Virus record (IMG/VR): IMGVR_UViG_3300025086_000198
Coordinates: 1-26,421 of that record
Reading direction: 5' to 3' (one strand)
From: a virus
DNA length: 26,421 bases
This document shows, one piece after another, positions 1 through 7,947 of this stretch (position 1 is the first letter of the stretch; the number at the start of each line of letters is the position of its first letter). The notes below the pieces were generated by a model. It made no database searches and had not been told where the DNA came from. It worked only from the letters and a program-made list of their open reading frames with translations. A program made the translations under genes and the position numbers.

Positions 1-1482
1 ACCACCCTCTGGATTCTTACTACGATAGTAGAATACACCCGTCTGCTCATATATATCGTGGAGGTCCAGTGGCTGCAGCTCCCCTGCCTTACCTAGCTGG
101 ACGTTTTCCAACCCTTCGATATCAATAATCAAGCCGTCGGGTTTTGCCTTGGCTATAGCCTGCTGAAGCTTTAGGTGTGTCAGCTGCAACATGTCTGCAA
201 ACCCCACGCAGCTATCTACCATAGACTTAGGCATGTTAGATATCAGGTTAGTTGCAATTACCGAATACGACAAGTGAGCACGAGAAATGTCGTGCATGTT
301 CTTTGGCGTGTTGGTCTGCTTACCGTAGTTGATCAGGTGGTCTGTACCAAGGATGTACGTACCCTTGTATACGCACGCGATCTCCATTGTGTGGGGGGTT
401 CTGTCGTACACAGTCCCTTTCTTCTCCTTGTACTCAAATCCCTGATAAAAGAAGTTGGAGTTACCATGACGATTGGACTTCTCCTCGAAGTGCATGCAGT
501 CTACGGTAAGGAACTCAAAGTCTAGAACCTCAACCAAATACCCAGAGTACTCATCTTTCTCTGGACCCCTGCTTGAGTAGGGGTTGTTTGGGTATCGATT
601 TGATGTGCTGCGCCTGGCCTTTTTAGAAATCTTCTTCAGATCCTCTTCAGTGAGATCGTCCCCAGCCAATCGCTTCAACTCATGAAGGGGCATCTCTTTA
701 ACGTGGCCAGCGTAAACCAGGTCGTCGAAGTTGGGGTCGTCAGTGTAGCTGTGAATGAAATTCACTGGGTCTACATACTGTAAGTCAATCCCATAGTTAG
801 GATCGTTCTTTCGCTTTACTACGGCCATACCCAACGCCGCGAGGTCATTAACGCAGCGACGAAAGGTGTTGTCCTCAAAGCTTGACCAAGACAGAGTCAT
901 GTCTGTGGCCACTTGAGCTGCAATTTCCGCGTCGGTCTTGATGTTGGTGTCCATCAAAATCTCTGCTTCTTCTTCAGTTTCGGGTATTTGATTGGCATCG
1001 ACCCCCATCATCGGACGACCCATCATCTCCTGCATAGACGCAAGCTCTTCGCGGAGCTTGACTTGATTGCGCTGGATGTTTTTCTTTTGATTCTTCTCGC
1101 TTGAAGAAAGCGGATCTACCGCCTCAATATTAGGGTAGGGGTTCCGAGAAAGAATTTTATTGACTACGATACGGACGAACTTCGGAAGGATTGGGACTGC
1201 AGTAAAGTCCAAGTTCATCAAGCTTCCGTCGCCGTTGTTCGGGTCGTTTTGGTTTAGCAACTGCTTGTATATAGCAGTATCCTGAGTCCCGTTAGCGTAA
1301 TCTCTGTTTCTAATAAAAACGCTCTTTCTCCCTCCAAACGTAGACTTATTGTCTTGTATGTTTCCCCACTGCCCTTCAATTGCTTTTGCGTACTGAAGCC
1401 CGTATTCACGGCTCAGTTTTGTTTCTTGAGGAGCAAGCGGATCTGGGAACCCCCCTACAGAATCGCTTTTATTGTTATACAT
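1..1482 (-). CDS. Portal protein, partial (3' end outside window)
   Basis: An uninterrupted minus-strand frame of 494 codons starts MYNNKSDSVGGFPDP and runs off the left edge. Portal proteins form the dodecameric ring at the capsid vertex through which DNA is packaged and ejected. The call rests on position directly downstream of the terminase large subunit and on the general character: a polar N-terminus, an acidic stretch after a Met-rich segment (MQEMMGRPMMG, about residues 128-138), then a long alpha/beta body containing LGTDHLINYG and a helical stretch. There is no short catalytic signature to check. The ATG at 1482 is the first in frame after the terminase stop, leaving a 35-base gap. 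The C-terminal crown/barrel region lies outside the window. Confidence 0.72.
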   Translation of the reverse strand, partial: MYNNKSDSVGGFPDPLAPQETKLSREYGLQYAKAIEGQWGNIQDNKSTFGGRKSVFIRNRDYANGTQDTAIYKQLLNQNDPNNGDGSLMNLDFTAVPILPKFVRIVVNKILSRNPYPNIEAVDPLSSSEKNQKKNIQRNQVKLREELASMQEMMGRPMMGVDANQIPETEEEAEILMDTNIKTDAEIAAQVATDMTLSWSSFEDNTFRRCVNDLAALGMAVVKRKNDPNYGIDLQYVDPVNFIHSYTDDPNFDDLVYAGHVKEMPLHELKRLAGDDLTEEDLKKISKKARRSTSNRYPNNPYSSRGPEKDEYSGYLVEVLDFEFLTVDCMHFEEKSNRHGNSNFFYQGFEYKEKKGTVYDRTPHTMEIACVYKGTYILGTDHLINYGKQTNTPKNMHDISRAHLSYSVIATNLISNMPKSMVDSCVGFADMLQLTHLKLQQAIAKAKPDGLIIDIEGLENVQLGKAGELQPLDLHDIYEQTGVFYYRSKNPEGG

Positions 1483-1517
1483 GCGGGGATATTGCTTATC
1501 CAGCAAATATAATATAT

Positions 1518-3635
1518 TCAGCCTCGCACTTTGTAGCGACGGAAGAACCGCTTTTCATCGAAGCTAGACTCCTCTTTCTTAGCCTTAACCTTTTGGGCAG
1601 CCAGCAAAGCCAAACCAGAACTAATCGTCAAGTCAAACTTGGTCCTGTTGTTTATATCGTACCCAATCCAGTCCTCTAAGGTGCGGTTGAAATACATCTT
1701 CCCCACCTCACCGCTTTCTCGATTTACCCCTACGTGTTCATGAACAAAAGCTTCTATAGCTTGTGCGTGAGACTGAATAACGTCTACTGAGTTCGACGGT
1801 ATACCCTTGGTTTTCACTTTGACTTTTGCGCTACCACTCATTAGGTGTTGTGGCCTATCCATCAAATAGCCGTCGTATCCACGCTGCTCAAAGTATCTGG
1901 CTATACCATACTTGTTGTTCTCAATCAAGATTGGATACCCATAGAACACCGCCGCCATCAATACATCTTCGTAAAAGATAGAGGCCAAAGGAGGACGCGA
2001 AGCATACTCGAGCACAAACATATTGGCGGGCACCTCCATGTTAAACTTATTGTACAGATGTAGCGCACCCTTGGATCCCCTTCCATCTACGGTGGCATCG
2101 AGGTCGTAGCTGTCAACACCCCCGCAACCAAGGTGGGTGTGAGGGGGTATTCTTTTTGTACGGTCGAAAGCCTTCTTGTTTCTGAGCTCTGGGGGTGGCA
2201 TCCAAGCTACTTTAAATCTACCCTTTGGGTCTGGGGTAAAGACCACCTCGCTGTCTTGAACCCCGCCCTTCCAAGAAAACTGCCCAGATACAACAGGGTT
2301 GGGGAACAGCGCGTCGTTGTGCTCTACCTGCTCGTATATCTGACCGATGTTAAACAAGCTCCCTTCGATACTGTCTCGAAAGGCTTCGTCAGTGGTAAAA
2401 GGAAACTGACGTATGACTTCGTTAAGTTCTGACGCGTCGTGCTTCAGACTCTCCCTTTCGTTTTTCAAGAACGTCTTTGCCCCCATATGGACGTACTCTC
2501 CGTCAATCCCCTCTATGTGTTCCTTGGGGTCTTCTACTATAGCCCTCCCGTACCGATCAAAAAACCCCTCTAGAGAATCGTAAGACGGGATGAAAAGCCT
2601 GTACAGCCCCGAACGGGTTCTACCATTCTTGTTCCTCTCCAGTGGATCCGAGTCCTCCCAAAGGTCCTTGTACTCGTTTCCGCCTTTTGACATGGGATTT
2701 ACGGTGCTCCCGACCATAGCCTTCCCCACGATTTTTCTTCCTACGATCAAACACGTCCTCTGAATCCTCCAAGCCTCTCTTATGTCGGTGGGTTTTTCCC
2801 ATTTCCCTGCCTCGTCTAAATACAGTAAGTGTAGTTTCTCTCCGTCGTAGGCGTTGTTCGTGGTGTTCTTCCAGTTGATTACCGTATTCAAGGCATCCCC
2901 CACTATGGCTGTCTTGTTGTTCTTCGTGATCTTCTTAGAGGGTTCACGGAAAGCCAGCTCCATGCGAGGGTTGGTAGTACCATCCTGTATGGGCTTGAAG
3001 AAGAAAGGGTACTTGCGGAACATGTTGACCACCTTCTTCATGAAGATGTTCTCCTGTGCGTCTTTACCCGTCTTGCTCTGTATCCCCACCAGCTTGTCCT
3101 TGACCTGGGTGGCTTCGTCAACTATGACGGAGGAGCATATGTTGGTGTATCCTGATCTACGGCACTTGGTATATAGCTGTCCAATACAACGAGGGTCGGC
3201 CTCACACGCAGCCAAATGTAAGAAGATATCTCTTTGGAACTCAAGGTAGTAGGGGTGGCCGATATCTAGCACCGACCACTGCAGCATCATGTAGTGACGC
3301 CCCGTGATGTATGTAGCGTCGCCTCGGTTATAAAACCAAACGCCCTCACGCCGACGGCGAAATTCTTCTTCGATATATGGACGAAACTTTTCTCGAAACT
3401 CCCGAGGCATCTCCGCCCACTCATCCATAGAACGAATACGCGATATCTCTTTGGGTAGATCAGCTCTCCGCCAGTACTGATCCTTGATGGGTAGATTCTG
3501 GTAGAGGATGTCTTTGACTTTAGGGGGCTTCGGAAGGACAATGAGAATGCCACCGATTTCGATGTGGTCACCACGCGTCCCGTTGGGACATATCCCCACA
3601 GCTTTTTCATCATGTCCTTCTATTTCAACTAACAT
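1518..3635 (-). CDS. terL: Terminase large subunit (packaging ATPase/nuclease)
   Basis: This 705-residue protein is the DNA-packaging motor. The N-terminal ATPase half has a deviant Walker A-like stretch near residues 157-168 (KCRRSGYTNICSS) and a clear Walker B segment LLYLDEAG at about 269-276. The C-terminal half fits an RNase H-like nuclease, with an acidic cluster CGGVDSYDLDAT (about 504-515) and a later segment around IENNKYGIARYFEQRGYDG (about 571-589). The deviant Walker A and the length resemble terminases of large Bacteroidota podoviruses more than the classical lambda or T4 forms; this is from memory of the families. It starts 9 bases after the upstream T9SS-type gene and is followed by the portal gene, the usual packaging order. 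No separate small-terminase gene is recognised with certainty. Confidence 0.9.
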   Translation of the reverse strand: MLVEIEGHDEKAVGICPNGTRGDHIEIGGILIVLPKPPKVKDILYQNLPIKDQYWRRADLPKEISRIRSMDEWAEMPREFREKFRPYIEEEFRRRREGVWFYNRGDATYITGRHYMMLQWSVLDIGHPYYLEFQRDIFLHLAACEADPRCIGQLYTKCRRSGYTNICSSVIVDEATQVKDKLVGIQSKTGKDAQENIFMKKVVNMFRKYPFFFKPIQDGTTNPRMELAFREPSKKITKNNKTAIVGDALNTVINWKNTTNNAYDGEKLHLLYLDEAGKWEKPTDIREAWRIQRTCLIVGRKIVGKAMVGSTVNPMSKGGNEYKDLWEDSDPLERNKNGRTRSGLYRLFIPSYDSLEGFFDRYGRAIVEDPKEHIEGIDGEYVHMGAKTFLKNERESLKHDASELNEVIRQFPFTTDEAFRDSIEGSLFNIGQIYEQVEHNDALFPNPVVSGQFSWKGGVQDSEVVFTPDPKGRFKVAWMPPPELRNKKAFDRTKRIPPHTHLGCGGVDSYDLDATVDGRGSKGALHLYNKFNMEVPANMFVLEYASRPPLASIFYEDVLMAAVFYGYPILIENNKYGIARYFEQRGYDGYLMDRPQHLMSGSAKVKVKTKGIPSNSVDVIQSHAQAIEAFVHEHVGVNRESGEVGKMYFNRTLEDWIGYDINNRTKFDLTISSGLALLAAQKVKAKKEESSFDEKRFFRRYKVRG

Positions 3636-3644
3636 AAATTCAAC

Positions 3645-4940
3645 TTACCTGACCACTGTGACGTGGCCGTTTATAACATACGAGGCACCAGCCATAGAGC
3701 ACTGCAGCTGATACGGGTATACGTCGTTAGGAACGTAGTATTCATCGCCACCCAACCAAACGGCAGAGGGGTCCTGACTCTCCCATACAACCTCACCAAA
3801 CCTAGAGTAGACCTTTAGCAACCAACTTATCCAGCAAGAGGCGTTGGTGGTCGCGCCCCAAACATCGTTTAACCCGTCGTTGTCTGGGGTAAACGAGTTG
3901 GGGAAGTATATCGGGCAGTCAGGGATGGGGTCTGCGCAAGGGAGACCAGTGTCGCACTCTACACTTATCAGGTCGTATTCATAAGAATATAAGGTGTCAT
4001 ATACGTACTCTGTTGACAGCAAGGTGTCCAGAACGTATATATAGGTTGTGTCGTATATATAACTATCCACCCAGGTTGTATCATATACATACTCAGTCTC
4101 ATAGATTGTATCTGTAAGATACTCAGTTAGATAGAGCGTGTCAGTAGAATATATATAGGTGGTGTCGTAGAAGTACCAATTGATCGCAACTGGAATTGTG
4201 TCGTATTCAAATAGAATAACAGTGTCTGGGGGTAGCTCTACGTATACGGTGTCTACAACAACCTCGGGTATCGGGCACCCGCAAGGGCCTACCACCACCC
4301 AGTTGTCCATCCAGTTATCGTCGTCGTATACACCATTCCCTGTTGTAGTCCCATCCCCATTGATACCTACCTCCGCCCAACCCCCGTCCTCAGCATACAC
4401 TGTCGGGCCGAAGCTGATCTGCCAGATTACGACCTGTACGCTCAGGTCTAAACTCAACCAATACTCTACACCCCCTTGAAGGTTGCAGTACAGTTGAGCG
4501 GCGAAAGGGCCGTCTACGCAATCGCTTTGATACTGATTGTATATAGGGAATGTTATGGTGTCCCCCGTGTAGTATGGTGGATCTATAGACTCGTCGTATA
4601 GGTTGGTCCAGTTCGTTGCACTCTCCATACTAGTGGCAGAGTACAGCCAGCCAGGGTGGTTGGATTCGTCAGATATAGAGAACCCAGAGGGGAAGTCCCA
4701 CCCTTGATTCATTGCGTTACAATCGCTGTCTAAAGCTTGAAACCCAAACTGAATTTCGGCCACGCCGTCTGGACCTGCTGTCCCCCCGCAGTTCTCGGTG
4801 TTGTTAAACGCGATGGTGATGTATCCCCCAATGAGGTCTACGTCAAGTATCTCTAAGTCACACTGTGCGTGTGACACAAAGGGGAAATAAAGAAGTAGTA
4901 GTAACGGGTTTAAAACTCGTCTGGGTGACCTATGTCGCAT
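3645..4940 (-). CDS. Secreted protein with T9SS type B (CHU_C, gliding-motility-associated) sorting domain
   Basis: This 431-residue protein has the architecture of a Bacteroidota T9SS cargo. Residues 1-25 are a signal peptide: basic MRHRSPRR, a Leu-rich core, and SHA before the likely cleavage ahead of QC. A Cys-containing, beta-rich domain of unknown function follows (about 26-226). Residues 227-335 are a low-complexity linker with about ten YDT(T/I/L)(Y/W)-like repeats spaced roughly ten residues apart. Residues 341-431 match the CHU_C pattern, with FPNSFTPDNDGLNDVWG, VYSRFGEVVWES, PNDVYPYQ and the terminal GHVTVVR. The family tail directs export across the outer membrane. The start is the only usable ATG and overlaps the upstream gene by 31 bases. 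Its place next to terL makes it a late gene. A role in surface modification, superinfection exclusion or receptor masking is inference; a virion protein reusing the fold is the alternative. Confidence 0.85.
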   Translation of the reverse strand: MRHRSPRRVLNPLLLLLYFPFVSHAQCDLEILDVDLIGGYITIAFNNTENCGGTAGPDGVAEIQFGFQALDSDCNAMNQGWDFPSGFSISDESNHPGWLYSATSMESATNWTNLYDESIDPPYYTGDTITFPIYNQYQSDCVDGPFAAQLYCNLQGGVEYWLSLDLSVQVVIWQISFGPTVYAEDGGWAEVGINGDGTTTGNGVYDDDNWMDNWVVVGPCGCPIPEVVVDTVYVELPPDTVILFEYDTIPVAINWYFYDTTYIYSTDTLYLTEYLTDTIYETEYVYDTTWVDSYIYDTTYIYVLDTLLSTEYVYDTLYSYEYDLISVECDTGLPCADPIPDCPIYFPNSFTPDNDGLNDVWGATTNASCWISWLLKVYSRFGEVVWESQDPSAVWLGGDEYYVPNDVYPYQLQCSMAGASYVINGHVTVVR

Positions 4941-5215
4941 GCCCTGCCAAAATCTAGATCGATGTACAGTGGTGTCTTTTCGCCCACATAGGCATCGATA
5001 ACATTGAACTCTAAATATTCTCGAGCGTCTTCTGGAGTCATATCCTCTTTTTTGAAGAGATGCTCAATCATTCTATTGATGTCGTAAACTGCAACAGGGT
5101 TTGGCCCTTCAGTAATACCTATTAAAGCCGAGTCAAACCCATCAGCCAAGAGGCACTCGTTTTCCTCTAGCAACTCCATGAGCCTGTCGTATTGAAGTGT
5201 GTCGTCTACTTTCAT
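4910..5215 (-). CDS. Conserved small phage protein, unknown function
   Basis: This 101-residue acidic protein has the segments VYDINRMIEHLFKKEDMT, PEDAREYLEFNVIDAYVGEKTP and a Cys near the end. The combination of an EDAxEYxxFNVxxAYVGExTP motif following DINRMIEHL resembles a small protein that recurs in many environmental phage genomes, with no known function that I can name. It begins with an ATGA overlap on the upstream gene (5212-5215), implying translational coupling, and its 3' end overlaps the signal-peptide start of the T9SS-type gene. That it is a real gene is well supported; function is open. Confidence 0.8.
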   Translation of the reverse strand: MKVDDTLQYDRLMELLEENECLLADGFDSALIGITEGPNPVAVYDINRMIEHLFKKEDMTPEDAREYLEFNVIDAYVGEKTPLYIDLDFGRACDIGHPDEF

Positions 5216-5505
5216 TTTTTACTAAATTTTTCTGCGAAGCCCCCAGTGTAGTCTTTGTCATCGGACACTCCGTTTCCCATTGTAAGGTCCTTCATCATCT
5301 GCTCTAGTCTCTGCCTCTCTAACAAAAGTTCTTTACAGTCCACGGCTGTCTGCTTGATGGACTGCAACTCCGCCTTCCTTGCGCTCCCGTTCACTTCGGA
5401 GTCTACAGGTCTTTTGATCTCTTCGATCATATTGTCTATGGCGATCTCCATGCTCCCCATCAATCGCTTCGCTGCATCCAGCGTAGTAAACTTTTTAGAC
5501 GGCAT
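5212..5505 (-). CDS. Small helical protein, unknown (possible small-terminase or scaffold position)
   Basis: This 97-residue protein is predicted to be nearly all helix, with a coiled-coil-like central part (IKQTAVDCKELLLERQRLEQMMKDL split over residues about 50-75) and a charged tail ending KFSKK. It starts at ATG 5505, overlapping the co-chaperonin stop by 11 bases, and ends in an ATGA overlap with the next gene. Helical oligomerising proteins a few genes ahead of terL can be small terminases, but no helix-turn-helix is visible, so this is only a possibility. Unknown function is the safe reading. Confidence 0.72.
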   Translation of the reverse strand: MPSKKFTTLDAAKRLMGSMEIAIDNMIEEIKRPVDSEVNGSARKAELQSIKQTAVDCKELLLERQRLEQMMKDLTMGNGVSDDKDYTGGFAEKFSKK

Positions 5506-6070
5506 AGAGCAAGTCTTGAGTGCGGGTTCTGAAGTACTCTTTGTCGTTGGCCTTGAAGGTGTAGTCCATGTTCTTTCTGAAACCGACAGTGTCCCCTACT
5601 TTCAGTCCTAGATCCTCTAAGTCTTTACTCGGGGACGCTACAACACCAGTCGTCCTAACCTTGTCTTTGAAGCTAACCACATCGAACATGGCGCTTTCCA
5701 CTTCTTCTTCAAAGGCGGGCTCTAGAATACTCCATCCGTCAAGCGGCATGAGGTCATCCTTGCCTTTGGGTTTGTAAGCATAGGCATGACTGTTGACCGC
5801 CACCTTCGGGTCAAAGCTGACCACGTAGTGATCTTTGTAGTCAGCAAACGGCATGCCCCCGTTGATTACTACGTTGTGATGGAAGTAGAGTGTGTCGCCA
5901 GGCTTTACAGGGGTGTCGAACTTGAGGGGGGTATGCACCACCTCACCTTCGTTCACCCTGTGTTTAAACTCGTCGAACTTAGTCTCCATATATATTTTCT
6001 GATCGCCCAACGCGACCTCGTCGTGAAAAAGCTTCGGGAGCTTTACGACAAAGTAGTAAAGTAGTTTCAT
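5495..6070 (-). CDS. GroES-like co-chaperonin with two tandem Hsp10 domains
   Basis: This 191-residue protein appears to carry two GroES-type beta-barrels. The first half contains PVKPGDTLYFHHNVV (about residues 54-68). The second half repeats the pattern from GWSILEPAFEEE to the end, with GLKVGDTVGFRKN, then NDKEYFRTRTQDLLYAV, closely following the GroES C-terminal pattern (vGDkVlf... yl.lre.DILAv). Hsp10 proteins are about 95 residues, so the length fits a duplication. Phage co-chaperonins such as T4 gp31 cap host GroEL so that the capsid protein folds, and a late-operon position agrees with that role. It starts at ATG 6070, two bases after the stop of the upstream gene. The N-terminal repeat is more divergent than the C-terminal one. 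Confidence 0.75.
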   Translation of the reverse strand: MKLLYYFVVKLPKLFHDEVALGDQKIYMETKFDEFKHRVNEGEVVHTPLKFDTPVKPGDTLYFHHNVVINGGMPFADYKDHYVVSFDPKVAVNSHAYAYKPKGKDDLMPLDGWSILEPAFEEEVESAMFDVVSFKDKVRTTGVVASPSKDLEDLGLKVGDTVGFRKNMDYTFKANDKEYFRTRTQDLLYAV

Positions 6071-6071
6071 G

Positions 6072-6311
6072 TCAGAAGTTGCAATCGAACTCTACTATAC
6101 AGGGCATGTCGTCTATGGCCTTCCACAAAACCTGACTGTTGTCTACCTCTAGGAATACCAGGTACCTGGTTTTAGAAAATCTATGCAGGTGCCCTTCGTC
6201 TAAAACTATAGCCGCTACCCGCCCATCGTTCCCAGCCCTCATGCCGAGGTAATAAGCCATGGCGTCCTTCGGGTCTCTCCCGATCACAATTTTTCGGATT
6301 AATCCGTTCAT
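6072..6311 (-). CDS. Conserved small phage protein, unknown function
   Basis: This is a 79-residue protein beginning MNGLIRKIVIGRDPKDAMAY and ending IVEFDCNF, with a mixed alpha/beta pattern and no transmembrane segment. The ATG at 6311 shares a base with the upstream stop codon (TGATG), which marks it as the coupled start; an extra in-frame TTG just upstream is less likely. It is not recognised beyond a vague similarity to short conserved proteins in late operons of marine Bacteroidota phages. Two Cys residues, at the -7 and -3 positions from the C-terminus region (PCIVEFDCNF), might be structural. Confidence 0.72.
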   Translation of the reverse strand: MNGLIRKIVIGRDPKDAMAYYLGMRAGNDGRVAAIVLDEGHLHRFSKTRYLVFLEVDNSQVLWKAIDDMPCIVEFDCNF

Positions 6312-6652
6312 CAATTTAATTTTTCGGGGGAGTCCAAGTCGTCAAACAAATCCCTCCACCAATTTTCGCTTTCGTATTCTTCGTCCTCGTCAGGGTACTG
6401 GTTTTCTTCAAAAGGACCCTCGTAAGAGAACCTCAAGAAGTCCAAAGCTTCAGAAAGAATGTCTTCGTTTTCAACGTCAACAGAGAACACCGCCTTTAGT
6501 ATCGGCTCCCCAAACGAATCGTAATCTATTACGCCAGTAAGCATGATGTTTACAGCGTCCCCCTTCATACCAAACGCATGTGTTAACGCATCTAACTCGA
6601 TGTGCAGGATTTGTATTGCGTGCAAGAACTTGTCTGTATGTTCGCTATCCAT
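6311..6652 (-). CDS. Acidic small protein, unknown
   Basis: This 113-residue acidic protein starts MDSEHTDKFLHAIQILHIEL and ends with a very acidic tail (QYPDEDEEYESENWWRDL and on). The frame stays open upstream for 25 codons, but that extension would lie inside the divergent gene. The ATG at 6652 is therefore preferred, and it overlaps the ATG of the plus-strand gene at 6651 (shared CATG). The N-terminal half reads as an alpha/beta domain (VNIMLTGVIDYD ... LKAVFSVDVENED). Function is not recognised. Confidence 0.68.
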   Translation of the reverse strand: MDSEHTDKFLHAIQILHIELDALTHAFGMKGDAVNIMLTGVIDYDSFGEPILKAVFSVDVENEDILSEALDFLRFSYEGPFEENQYPDEDEEYESENWWRDLFDDLDSPEKLN

Positions 6653-7073
6653 GCCTAAGAGTAAGGTAAGTAAAAAGAAGATGTTTAGGGAGTTCTCACC
6701 TCTCCCACAAAAGTACGTAAACAGCAATCACCTCAAGTATTTAAAGCTGAGGATGATAGAGGTTGAGGAGGCCAACGAGATCTACAGGAAAGAGCTTTTG
6801 TTTTTGCTGTGGGGGTATGACCTAGAGTTCTTTACCCTTGACTATGCATCCAAAGATTACGGTATGCGCAAGAATCACCTTGGAGATAGGATAGTATACC
6901 CATTGGTAAACGAGGGGTGGTTGTACAAGCACTTCGATAAGATGACCCCCAGCAACGAGAGGGAGGATCACCTCTTCCGTGAAGAAACCAAGTTCAACTA
7001 CAGGGTGAGGTACGCACTAACGCAGAAAGCCAGGCTGATGGTGCAGCGCTTTTATAGAGCGCTAGAGCCATGA
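6651..7073 (+). CDS. Winged helix-turn-helix protein (MarR-like), putative transcription regulator
   Basis: This 140-residue basic protein is the only plus-strand gene inside the late minus-strand block. Residues about 40-95 look like a winged helix: a helix EIYRKELLFLLWGYDLEFF, then DYASKDYGMRKNHLGDRI (candidate recognition helix), a turn into EGWLYKHFDK, and a wing-like stretch followed by RYALTQKARLMVQRFYR, like the ALTxKG(R)xLV tail of MarR-family wings. It begins MPKSKVSKKKM, and ATG 6651 overlaps the divergent start codon; ATG 6681 is an alternative. Its stop (7071-7073) abuts the convergent stop of the DUF5675 gene with no gap. The opposite direction suggests separate, perhaps regulatory, expression; that is inference. 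Confidence 0.7.
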   Translation: MPKSKVSKKKMFREFSPLPQKYVNSNHLKYLKLRMIEVEEANEIYRKELLFLLWGYDLEFFTLDYASKDYGMRKNHLGDRIVYPLVNEGWLYKHFDKMTPSNEREDHLFREETKFNYRVRYALTQKARLMVQRFYRALEP

Positions 7074-7550
7074 CTATCTGGGTGTGTCGAAGTCAGTGTA
7101 CAGGATGGTGACCTCTTCCTTGCGTTCTAAAGCAGCAGCGATGTATGGGTATACTCGGAAGTACGCCCGCGTGCTGTGACCTACGAAACCATCCTTTTTT
7201 ACTTGGTTGTTTTCTTGCGTGTCACCCAAGAGGAGACAGCCTGACGAATGCTCGTCAGTGTTGCCACAATGGATGAGTATGTACTCGAAATCAGGGACAT
7301 CACGAACCCACAGCATTCCGCGATGAATCGTGCGAAATCGAGAGGCATATTTTTCATGAAAGCCACCAATCCTCCGAAGAGTAATGTTATACTCTCCAGC
7401 AGGTATTCGGGTTTCCCCAGCCACTTTTTCATCTCTATGCTCGTCTTCTAATGTATAACAAAGGAATCGGCGATTGCCGTCTGTAATGTCGAATAGTGCC
7501 CCGCTCGTTGAGTCCATCTCGGAGCTGAACCGTACTACCTCTAGCTTCAC
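7074..7550 (-). CDS. DUF5675 family protein (possible cell-wall/lysis-associated)
   Basis: This 158-residue protein matches the DUF5675 pattern: FLCYTLEDEHR (about 29-39), GETRIPAGEYNI (45-56), GMLWVRDVPDFEYILIHCGN (78-97) and SSGCLLLG (102-109). The invariant His of IHCGN and the Cys of SGCLLLG recall the HxxN...SxGC arrangement of L,D-transpeptidase-like folds, which is why a wall-active role is sometimes suspected, but the family has no firm function. The start codon is GTG at 7550; an in-frame stop lies four codons upstream and no ATG is available. A small hydrophobic reading frame (7199-7432) lies inside it in another frame. Confidence 0.78.
   Translation of the reverse strand: MKLEVVRFSSEMDSTSGALFDITDGNRRFLCYTLEDEHRDEKVAGETRIPAGEYNITLRRIGGFHEKYASRFRTIHRGMLWVRDVPDFEYILIHCGNTDEHSSGCLLLGDTQENNQVKKDGFVGHSTRAYFRVYPYIAAALERKEEVTILYTDFDTPR
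7199..7432 (-). CDS. Nested hydrophobic ORF inside the DUF5675 gene (speculative holin-like)
   Basis: This 77-codon frame lies wholly inside the DUF5675 gene and begins MKKWLGKPEYLLESITLLFG. It reads as a short basic N-terminus, two hydrophobic stretches (about residues 11-27 and 33-60) and a basic tail WVTRKKTTK. That charge and hydrophobic layout is what small holins show, and holins commonly sit with lysis genes. Against it: a fully embedded frame is the usual shape of a chance shadow, and a Ser/Thr-rich helix can arise by chance opposite real codons. It is listed only because the layout is unusually coherent. Confidence 0.2.
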   Translation of the reverse strand: MKKWLGKPEYLLESITLLFGGLVAFMKNMPLDFARFIAECCGFVMSLISSTYSSIVATLTSIRQAVSSWVTRKKTTK

Positions 7551-7626
7551 GTTTGGTTGCTTTTAATTTATCGTATCTCTTTAGTCTGGGGTTAAAGTAT
7601 CCTTTACTCCCCATATCAGCAAGCCA

Positions 7627-7947
7627 TCATGGTTGAGATTGACTCTGCATCGCGTAGAACTTCCTAACCCTAGGATCACCCCCAGCCAAATACTTGAACT
7701 GGCCGCTCTGCCTATCAAACTGTGGCGCGTACTTGGCCCCGTCAATTACGTATTTATTCAACATGCTGCCAGCATTCCTGTCTTCTAAAGCTTTCATAAA
7801 GTCCGAGATGGGAACTTTACTCCCCTTGATGTAAAAACCAACGTTCATTTTAGAGTTGGGGTCCGTGGGGTCAACGGGTTCTGGACGCGCAAATAGATCG
7901 TCAAATAGCTTTACGTCACCGCCACCTGGCCCGTGAATCATCTTCAT
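7627..7947 (-). CDS. Unknown late protein
   Basis: This is a 106-residue protein from MKMIHGPGGGDVKLFDDLFA to MQSQSQP. The ATG at 7947 overlaps the upstream stop (ATGA), so it is preferred over a start ten codons earlier. The first third is Pro/Asp-rich (RPEPVDPTDPNSK), and the rest contains GFYIKGSKVPISDFMKAL and a basic stretch near the end. No family is recognised. Its place beside the beta-rich candidate virion protein suggests a structural or assembly role, as inference from neighbourhood only. Confidence 0.65.
   Translation of the reverse strand: MKMIHGPGGGDVKLFDDLFARPEPVDPTDPNSKMNVGFYIKGSKVPISDFMKALEDRNAGSMLNKYVIDGAKYAPQFDRQSGQFKYLAGGDPRVRKFYAMQSQSQP

Noticed and set aside
7435-7614. 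Minus-strand frame MGSKGYFNPRLKRYDKLKAT, 59 residues, starting in the gap before the DUF5675 gene
   Set aside because: Most of it overlaps the DUF5675 gene in another frame, and only the first 22 codons are unique. Its product is basic and of low information. It could be real but is not supported.
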